Positions 6,442 through 11,631 of a stretch of 11,631 bases of DNA are shown piece after piece; within the stretch, counting starts at the first letter, position 1, and each line of letters starts with the position of its first letter. Position numbers and translations under genes: made by a program. This DNA comes from Spirochaetaceae bacterium (GTDB lineage: Bacteria; Spirochaetota; Spirochaetia; B11-G9). The notes under the pieces are model-generated. The model was given only the letters and a program-made list of their open reading frames with translations. It did not search any database and had not been told where the DNA came from. The stretch covers positions 1 through 11,631 of the forward strand of contig DAOVSY010000057.1 of assembly GCA_030633365.1 (NCBI GenBank), given 5' to 3'.

Positions 6442-7764
6442 ATGGTTAACCATATAAACATATATGTCAAAAGTGCTAAGGATTTTTTAGCTGACAATAA
6501 AATGAACCCTGAACAAGTTGATATAGACAAAAGCTGTTCCATGTTTTTAGATGAAATGAGAAATGGCCTTTCAGGGAAAAAATCTTCCTTAATGATGATA
6601 CCTACATACATCGAGACTGAAGAAAATATCCCTTTAGGAGAATCTGTAATTGTTCTGGATGCAGGTGGTACAAATTTCAGAACTGCCACTGTAAGATTCG
6701 ATAAACCAGGTATTCCGACTATTACGAAATTTCAAAAATTCCCCATGCCCGGGACAGGAGACGAAGGGAATGTCACCAAACTGGAATTCTTTGATAGAAT
6801 TGCCGGTTTTATGAAAGAATCTGTATCTGACAGTTCAAAGATTGGATTCTGTTTTTCTTATCCAACTGAAATATTTCCATCAGGAGACGGGAAACTAATT
6901 CATTTTGTTAAAGAAGTTAAAGCGCCTGAAGTTGAAGGGACAATGATTGGAGAAAACCTTCTTGCTGCTCTTAAACGAAAGGGTCTCGATCATGATAAAG
7001 ATATTGTAATTTTAAATGATACTGTAGCCACCCTTCTGGCCGGTAAAGCTCAGGAGAAACAATTTGAATCTTATATAGGATTTATTCTGGGAACAGGTAC
7101 AAACTGCAGTTATGTAGAAAAAAATTCCAGTATTGGAAAACTACAGAATTTGGATAAAAATAACAGCCAGGCAATAAATATGGAAAGCGGCCAGTTTGAT
7201 CTTTTTAAAGGAGGTTTACTGGATCAGGAATTCATATCCACTACAGACAAGCCTAAAGAAGGAAGATTTGAAAAAATGATTTCCGGAGCATATCAGGGAC
7301 CATTGGCACTTTTAGTATTAAAAAAGGCAGCAGAATCAGATTTGTTTTCTGATGGTTGTAAAACAGATATATTAGAAATTTCTGAATTGAATCCTGCAAT
7401 TGTGGATAGTTTTCTTAATAATCCGGATAATACACAAAATATGCTAAATAAGTTCTGCAATACAAAATCAGATTCAATAATTCTTTTTACAATTCTTGAT
7501 CAGCTTATAGAACGATCAGCAAAATTAACAGCATCACAACTTGCAGCGGTGGTTTTAAAAACAGGGAAAGGCGATGATCCAACATTTCCAGTATCTATTA
7601 CAGCTGATGGTACAACTTATTATAAAACCAGAGGTCTTAAATTTAGAACAGAATTTTATTTAAAAGAATATCTGGAAAATAAAAAAAACAGATATATTGA
7701 GTTCTCCCATATAGAAGACGCTCCTTTGATAGGTGCTGCTGTAGCAGGTTTAATTCAAAAATAA
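6442..7764 (+). CDS. Eukaryotic-type hexokinase
   Basis: 440 residues, the size of one eukaryotic hexokinase unit. It phosphorylates glucose or related hexoses with ATP in the cytosol. Motifs in order: phosphate-1 LDAGGTNFR (72-80); sugar-binding FCFSYPTE (136-143); VEGTMIGENL; LNDTVATLL (191-199) with the catalytic base D193; phosphate-2 LGTGTN (216-221); and INMESGQFD, where the usual form is N-x-E-W/S-G. This is the Hexokinase_1/Hexokinase_2 family, not the bacterial ROK or Glk type. Among bacteria it is notable in spirochaetes such as Treponema. AGAGGA (6428-6433), 8 nt upstream, supports the ATG. It follows the P-loop/DRTGG gene by 35 bp and is probably translated from the same mRNA. Its stop (7762-7764) touches the stop of the convergent gene, leaving no room for a terminator. 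Confidence 0.93.
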   Translation: MVNHINIYVKSAKDFLADNKMNPEQVDIDKSCSMFLDEMRNGLSGKKSSLMMIPTYIETEENIPLGESVIVLDAGGTNFRTATVRFDKPGIPTITKFQKFPMPGTGDEGNVTKLEFFDRIAGFMKESVSDSSKIGFCFSYPTEIFPSGDGKLIHFVKEVKAPEVEGTMIGENLLAALKRKGLDHDKDIVILNDTVATLLAGKAQEKQFESYIGFILGTGTNCSYVEKNSSIGKLQNLDKNNSQAINMESGQFDLFKGGLLDQEFISTTDKPKEGRFEKMISGAYQGPLALLVLKKAAESDLFSDGCKTDILEISELNPAIVDSFLNNPDNTQNMLNKFCNTKSDSIILFTILDQLIERSAKLTASQLAAVVLKTGKGDDPTFPVSITADGTTYYKTRGLKFRTEFYLKEYLENKKNRYIEFSHIEDAPLIGAAVAGLIQK

Positions 7765-9096
7765 TTATTGAAAACTGTATTTCATATCAGAACTATGTGT
7801 TGGATAAGCCCATAGAATAGTTTTTAATTCTTTTGTGGTATGACCAAATTTTACAGCTAAAGCAAACATGTTTATAACTTCCGGAGCATTATGCCCAAGA
7901 ATATGAACACCAAGAATTTTTTCTGTTGTATTCTCAATAATAACCTTGTATTCGGCTGCCTTTTGACCAATCCTTTTTGATGAGGGCCACAAAGTCTGAT
8001 CCATTCTTTTAATTCTGACATCCAGATTTTTTTCTATTGCTTCTTTTTCAGATATACCAACTGTTGCCATAGGGGGCAGTGAAAATACAGCACTGGGAAT
8101 ATTAGTATAATCAGGAACACTGGAATTCCCATATAAAATATTAGCTACAACTATTTCTGCCTGCATATCAGCAACTGTTGCAAGATTAGGTCCGGAGGCA
8201 ACACAGTCACCAACAGCAAAAACATTTGAATTTGAGGAGGATTGAAGATATTTGTTTACCTCAACTCCTCTTAAACCAAAATTTATATTTCCAGCTTCCG
8301 GATCCAGGCTTTGTAAATCTGGAACACGGCCGCTGGCATTTACAACAAGATCTGCAAAAAAATCTTCCCCTCCTGCAGTAACCTTAAATCCTTGTTCTGT
8401 TTTTTCTATTTTCTCTACTGGATGCTCAGTTATTAAAGATAATCCATCTGCTCTCATGGCTTCAACAAGAGTATTTACCAGATCAGGATCAAACTGTTTT
8501 AAAGGCTGAACCGAACGGTGAAGAATTGTAGTTTCTGCTCCTGCTACATGTGCAACACCTGCTAACTCAAAAGAGATATAACCTCCACCTATGAAAATTA
8601 CCCGTTTAGGCATTGTATCCATATCAAGAAAGTATTCACTGTCTACACTCAGCTCACCGCCTGGTATTCCAGAATCAGCCGGAACAGAACCTACAGCCAG
8701 AATAATTTTATCTGCTTCTACTATGACATCATCAATCAGCACACTATTAGGTCCTTTAAAACGAACATCACCATGAAATACATCTATACCGGCATCAGTA
8801 AATCCCTTTTCAGAGTTTACTGAAACTTTTTCTGTAAACTCTCTTTTAAGATTCATAAGATCTTTCCACTCTACTTCCGGTGCTTTAACAATACCTTTGT
8901 CTTCCAGGCTTTTTGCCAGATGAACAATTTCGGTGTTGGCAACTAAATATTTTTTCGGCTGACATCCTCTTTTGGCACAGGTACCGCCAAAACTTCTCCT
9001 ATCAGCTATGGCAACACTTTTCCCTGCTTTCTTAAGACCATGAGCTACTGTGTAACCACTTGTTCCAGTACCTATAACTAATATATCTGTTTTCAT
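7765..9096 (-). CDS. FAD-dependent pyridine nucleotide-disulfide oxidoreductase, altered C-terminal dyad
   Basis: 443-residue flavoenzyme of the glutathione reductase/dihydrolipoamide dehydrogenase family. Visible: FAD-binding GTGTSG (9-14), redox disulfide GGTCAKRGCQPKK (C40, C45), NAD(P)-binding GGGYISFE (170-177), VVNASGRVPD (251-260) and the second FAD motif VFAVGDC (292-298). The dimerisation domain ends WAYPTHSSDMKYSF. The family's catalytic HPTxxE motif here has Tyr431 for His and Ser436/Asp437 at the Glu position, with His434 three residues later. This subgroup is usually named only as an oxidoreductase, so the substrate is unknown. ATG 9096 starts MKTDILVIG correctly; an in-frame TTG at 9132 would add 12 uncharacteristic residues. 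There is no Shine-Dalgarno sequence. The 80-bp divergent region to the OlsF-like gene holds promoters for both. Confidence 0.9.
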   Translation of the reverse strand: MKTDILVIGTGTSGYTVAHGLKKAGKSVAIADRRSFGGTCAKRGCQPKKYLVANTEIVHLAKSLEDKGIVKAPEVEWKDLMNLKREFTEKVSVNSEKGFTDAGIDVFHGDVRFKGPNSVLIDDVIVEADKIILAVGSVPADSGIPGGELSVDSEYFLDMDTMPKRVIFIGGGYISFELAGVAHVAGAETTILHRSVQPLKQFDPDLVNTLVEAMRADGLSLITEHPVEKIEKTEQGFKVTAGGEDFFADLVVNASGRVPDLQSLDPEAGNINFGLRGVEVNKYLQSSSNSNVFAVGDCVASGPNLATVADMQAEIVVANILYGNSSVPDYTNIPSAVFSLPPMATVGISEKEAIEKNLDVRIKRMDQTLWPSSKRIGQKAAEYKVIIENTTEKILGVHILGHNAPEVINMFALAVKFGHTTKELKTILWAYPTHSSDMKYSFQ

Positions 9097-9103
9097 AATA
9101 GCA

Positions 9104-9132
9104 AAAGTAAACAAAGAATTGCCTTGAATCAA
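9104..9132 (-). promoter_or_regulatory. Promoter of the oxidoreductase gene, predicted near-leaderless
   Basis: On the minus strand, TTGATT (9132-9127), a 17-bp spacer and TACTTT (9109-9104) stand 7 nt before the ATG at 9096. No Shine-Dalgarno sequence lies between. The -10 box is weak, only three of six to consensus. Confidence 0.4.
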
Positions 9133-9146
9133 GAAATAACTTGATT
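9127..9146. promoter_or_regulatory. Dyad whose arms are the two divergent -35 boxes
   Basis: AATCAAG (9127-9133) and CTTGATT (9140-9146) are inverted copies around AAATAA. The outer six bases of each arm are the TTGATT -35 box of the promoter pointing away from the dyad. A protein bound here would cover both promoters. Alternatively, the symmetry simply reflects two similar -35 boxes placed back to back. A T-run follows on the plus strand, but no gene runs into it, so a terminator is unlikely. Confidence 0.45.
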
Positions 9147-9170
9147 TTTTTTATCATCTATAATTATTAT
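9141..9170 (+). promoter_or_regulatory. Promoter of the OlsF-like gene, predicted leaderless
   Basis: TTGATT (9141-9146), an 18-bp spacer and TATTAT (9165-9170, five of six) place the start at the ATG (9177), exactly 6 nt beyond the -10. A perfect TATAAT at 9159-9164 is an alternative -10 but has only 12 bp to this -35. No Shine-Dalgarno sequence precedes the ATG. Confidence 0.5.
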
Positions 9171-9176
9171 CTATAT

Positions 9177-10931
9177 ATGACAGATAAAATTTCAAAATCA
9201 GATTTTAGAATTGCTGCTTTTCCGGCTAAGGGCTGGCTGAAAATATTATTACTATTACTTGGTCCCCTGATAGATCGAATACTTGGTTTCTATAAATTGA
9301 AAAAGCTGTTTGACAAGTACAAGCTTGAAGGACTGGAGAAAAAGGCGTTTGTTAAAAGAGGACTGGAAATGCTTCAGGTCGACTATAATATTAATAATTC
9401 CCTTTCCTCTATTCCAGCTTCCGGTCCTTTAATTATAGTCAGTAATCACCCCTATGGTGGAGTGGAAGGTGTTATACTTGCTGATTTTTTATCTACCATA
9501 AGAGACGATGTAAAATTTATGGCAAATTCAGGTCTTAGTCTGGTAAAGGAGATGAATGATTTCTTTATATTTACAAATCCTTTGGTAACAAATAATTATA
9601 AAAATATTTCATCGATTAGAGGATGTCAGGCTCATCTTGAAAATAATGGTCTCCTTGTTCTTTTCCCTGCTGGAAAAGTATCCTACTATAGAAAAGATAA
9701 AAACAGAATAACAGATGGTGAATGGAACAGAATAGCTGCAAAACTCAGTAAAAAATTAAATATTCCAGTGGTCCCTATATTTTTTGCCGGTTCCAATAGC
9801 AAAATTTTTCAAACTATGGGGAGAGTTTATTATCGTTTCCGGCTGCTGATGCTTACCAGGGAAATGATGAAATTGAAAGGTAAAAAAGTACAACTCTATT
9901 TAGGCAATTTATTAAAACCTGAACAGCTAAAAGGCAGTACAAGAGAAATTATAAATTTTCTACGTATGCAGACATATCTTCTTGACCCTGATTATATTTT
10001 TAAAAGGACTGAAGAAGAAGTTCAAAGAAAACTTCCGGATATAATCCCGGCTGTGCCATTTAGCCTGATAAAAAAAGAACTTTCTTCCCTGCCGCAAAAA
10101 CAGCATTTACTGGATTTTAGAAACTATTCTGTTTACTACGGATATTATAAGCAATTGAAAAATACAGTTAGAGAAATAACCCGTTTACGGGAGGTAACTT
10201 TCAGGGAAATGGAAGAAGGGAGTGGCCAGGAAAGGGATACTGATAGATATGATGAAACTTATACCCAGCTTTTTATTGTTAACAATGATAAGAAGGAACT
10301 AATAGGTGCCTACAGAATGGGACAGATAGATCTTTTACTTAAGAATAATAATAAAAAAGATATTTATCTCTCCAAGATGTTTAATTTCCGGGGTGATTTT
10401 TATTCAAAAATGGAATCAGGTGTTGAAATGGGAAGATCATTTCTGATTAAAGCAGAACAAAAAAGTGCATATGGGTTTTTTCTTCTATGGAGAGGAATAG
10501 GTGAGTTTATGGTCCGTAATCCAAAGTACAGATATTTATACGGAACTGTTTCATTAAGTAACATCTACGATCCCCGTTCTATAGCAATTATGCATAGAGT
10601 CCTGGTTGGTAAAAAAAACCAGGTTGAACCAGTTGCAGATATTGATATACAAATTCATCCAGAAGTAGAAGAATTTTTATCTAAAAACAAAATGGGGTTG
10701 AAAGACCTTGATCAATTAATAAAATCTATAGAACCTGACGGAAAAGGACTTCCGGTACTTGTCAGGCAATATGCAAAACTGGGAGCTAAGTTTGCTTCCA
10801 TTGGAAGCGATATTGAATTCAGAAATACTCCCGGTATGCTGCTTATTGTCAATACAGGAGAAGCACCTGCAAAAACGATTCAGAGATACTTTGCTGAAGG
10901 GACAGAATCATACTTGAATTATCAGCCTTAA
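9177..10931 (+). CDS. OlsF-like bifunctional acyltransferase (aminolipid synthesis)
   Basis: 584 residues with two acyltransferase modules. Residues about 60-250 are a PlsC/LPLAT-type domain: NHPYGGVEG (90-98, His91 and Glu97, a spaced variant of the HX4D motif), LFPAGKVSYY (162-171) and IPVVPIFFAGSN (196-207). Residues about 310-580 resemble the OlsB GNAT-type N-acyltransferase: RDTDRYDETYTQL (353-365), LIGAYRMGQ (375-383), GVEMGRSFL (415-423), then YLYGTVSLSN (453-462). This order, O-acyltransferase first and N-acyltransferase second, is that of OlsF, which makes ornithine lipids on its own. A related amino-acid lipid is equally possible. A hydrophobic stretch at about 19-31 may hold it to the membrane. 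ATG 9177 lacks a ribosome binding site and sits 6 nt after a -10 box; an in-frame TTG at 9141 falls on the -35 box and is rejected. Confidence 0.82.
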   Translation: MTDKISKSDFRIAAFPAKGWLKILLLLLGPLIDRILGFYKLKKLFDKYKLEGLEKKAFVKRGLEMLQVDYNINNSLSSIPASGPLIIVSNHPYGGVEGVILADFLSTIRDDVKFMANSGLSLVKEMNDFFIFTNPLVTNNYKNISSIRGCQAHLENNGLLVLFPAGKVSYYRKDKNRITDGEWNRIAAKLSKKLNIPVVPIFFAGSNSKIFQTMGRVYYRFRLLMLTREMMKLKGKKVQLYLGNLLKPEQLKGSTREIINFLRMQTYLLDPDYIFKRTEEEVQRKLPDIIPAVPFSLIKKELSSLPQKQHLLDFRNYSVYYGYYKQLKNTVREITRLREVTFREMEEGSGQERDTDRYDETYTQLFIVNNDKKELIGAYRMGQIDLLLKNNNKKDIYLSKMFNFRGDFYSKMESGVEMGRSFLIKAEQKSAYGFFLLWRGIGEFMVRNPKYRYLYGTVSLSNIYDPRSIAIMHRVLVGKKNQVEPVADIDIQIHPEVEEFLSKNKMGLKDLDQLIKSIEPDGKGLPVLVRQYAKLGAKFASIGSDIEFRNTPGMLLIVNTGEAPAKTIQRYFAEGTESYLNYQP

Positions 10932-10959
10932 GCTTGTAGAATTATTGATAATACAAATA

Positions 10960-10995
10960 AGATAGTATACTTAGTGTTTTTACTATATACTATCT
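10960..10995. terminator. Hairpin after the OlsF-like gene, imperfect terminator candidate
   Basis: AGATAGTATA (10960-10969) pairs fully with TATACTATCT (10986-10995). After a two-base CT bulge, TAGT (10972-10975) pairs with ACTA (10982-10985), closing a GTTTTT loop. It begins 29 nt after the stop codon, a good place for a terminator. However, the stem is AT-rich and no T-tract follows, so it could instead protect the 3' end or bind a regulator. Confidence 0.4.
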
Positions 10996-11057
10996 GTAGA
11001 ATAGTTATGTATTTCGCAATTTATTAAGTCTTTTTTACTTTTATACATAATTTTTCA

Positions 11058-11086
11058 TTGTATTTTTTAAGTTTTCAATATATTAT
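11058..11086 (+). promoter_or_regulatory. Promoter of fhs
   Basis: TTGTAT (11058-11063), a 17-bp spacer and TATTAT (11081-11086, five of six) predict a start near 11093. The resulting leader of about 24 nt contains AGGAG. The surrounding 185-bp intergenic region is extremely AT-rich, so other -10 matches exist. Confidence 0.5.
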
Positions 11087-11116
11087 ATTTTAAAGATTCA
11101 AAATTTAGGAGAAATC

Positions 11117-11631
11117 ATGAGCAATTCAACAAAACTCGATCCCACAAAAATGGAAGACTGGGAAGTTGCTGCAGAAGCAGAAAAAACCATGAAAACTGTT
11201 TATCAGCTGGCAGAAGAACTTGGACTCGAAAAGGAAGAACTTCTTCCCTATGGTCACTATCTGGGAAAACTCGATTATCAGAAAATAATGAAGCGCCTCG
11301 AAGACAAACCAAATGGTAAATATATCGAAGTAACTGCTATTAACCCTACACCTTTGGGAGAAGGAAAAACAACTACAACCATGGGACTGGTAGAAGGCCT
11401 TGGTGAGTTGGGCAAAAAAGGATCCGGAGCAGTCAGACAGCCATCAGGCGGACCTACATTTAATGTAAAAGGTTCTGCAGCTGGTGGAGGTATATCACAG
11501 TGTGTACCTTTAACAGATTTCAGCCTTGGTCTTACAGGTGATATTGATGCAATTACAAATGCACATAATCTTGCAATGGTTGCAATGACTTCAAGAGTTC
11601 AGCATGAGTTTAACTATGGAGATATAACACT
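11117..11631 (+). CDS. fhs: Formate-tetrahydrofolate ligase, N-terminal part only
   Basis: ATP-dependent ligation of formate to tetrahydrofolate, giving 10-formyl-THF for purine and formyl-Met-tRNA synthesis or for one-carbon/acetogenic metabolism. 171 residues are visible and the frame runs off the window. Motifs: [11 protein letters not shown] (44-54), the ATP-binding loop [13 protein letters not shown] (78-90), [19 protein letters not shown] (107-125) and [14 protein letters not shown] (139-152). The third motif differs from the REPSLGPSFGIKGGAAGGG-type sequence of clostridial enzymes and belongs to a distinct subfamily that I recall from sulfate reducers and some other anaerobes. AGGAG (11107-11111) lies 5 nt before the ATG. 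The gene has its own promoter and is not in an operon with the preceding gene. Confidence 0.95.
   Translation, partial: MSNSTKLDPTKMEDWEVAAEAEKTMKTVYQLAEELGLEKEELLPYGHYLGKLDYQKIMKRLEDKPNGKYIEVTAINPTPLGEGKTTTTMGLVEGLGELGKKGSGAVRQPSGGPTFNVKGSAAGGGISQCVPLTDFSLGLTGDIDAITNAHNLAMVAMTSRVQHEFNYGDIT

Noticed and set aside
9097..9176. TTG starts at 9132 (minus) and 9141 (plus) for the divergent genes
   Set aside because: Each would add 12 residues with no family similarity and would lie on the predicted -35 boxes. The ATGs give standard N-termini.

Overview
This 11.6 kb AT-rich stretch looks like a chromosomal housekeeping/metabolic region of an anaerobic bacterium, most likely a spirochaete. The main pointers are a eukaryotic-type hexokinase (the type carried by treponemes), a B12-dependent class II ribonucleotide reductase, and a formate-tetrahydrofolate ligase with the RQPSGGPT active-site variant. 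No phage, transposase, CRISPR, tRNA or rRNA is visible. The taxonomic call is inference from these families, not from a marker gene.

Layout, left to right: (1) 1-2317, minus strand: nrdJ, cut at its C-terminus by the window edge. (2) 2318-2719: a gap with nrdJ promoter candidates, a 10-bp direct repeat, a possible 10-aa leader ORF and a GC-rich hairpin element of dispersed-repeat type. (3) 2720-3388: a seven-helix TrhA/hemolysin III protein. (4) 3455-4597: an AAA_14/DUF4143 ATPase whose -35 box sits in the loop of a perfect 15-bp dyad. (5) 4664-5149: a small NapH-like membrane protein with two 4Fe-4S sites. (6) 5243-6406 and 6442-7764: a probable two-gene operon of a stand-alone Pta-N-terminal-like P-loop/DRTGG protein and the hexokinase. 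(7) 9096-7765, minus strand: an FAD disulfide oxidoreductase whose stop codon directly abuts the hexokinase stop. (8) 9177-10931: an OlsF-like two-domain acyltransferase, divergent from the oxidoreductase. (9) 11117 to the edge: fhs, N-terminal part only.

The most unusual signal is regulatory. Four genes (ATPase, FeS protein, FAD oxidoreductase, OlsF-like) have no Shine-Dalgarno sequence, and each has a sigma70-like -35/-10 pair placed so that transcription would start at or within one base of the ATG. The other five genes have clear Shine-Dalgarno sequences. The window therefore seems to mix leaderless and leadered genes. Two of the leaderless promoters also lie inside inverted repeats: the ATPase dyad, and a shared dyad whose arms carry the -35 boxes of the divergent oxidoreductase/OlsF pair.

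Metabolically the window touches deoxynucleotide synthesis (NrdJ), glucose phosphorylation (hexokinase), one-carbon metabolism (Fhs), membrane aminolipid synthesis (OlsF-like) and thiol/redox chemistry. The genes are mostly separate transcription units, not one dedicated pathway.
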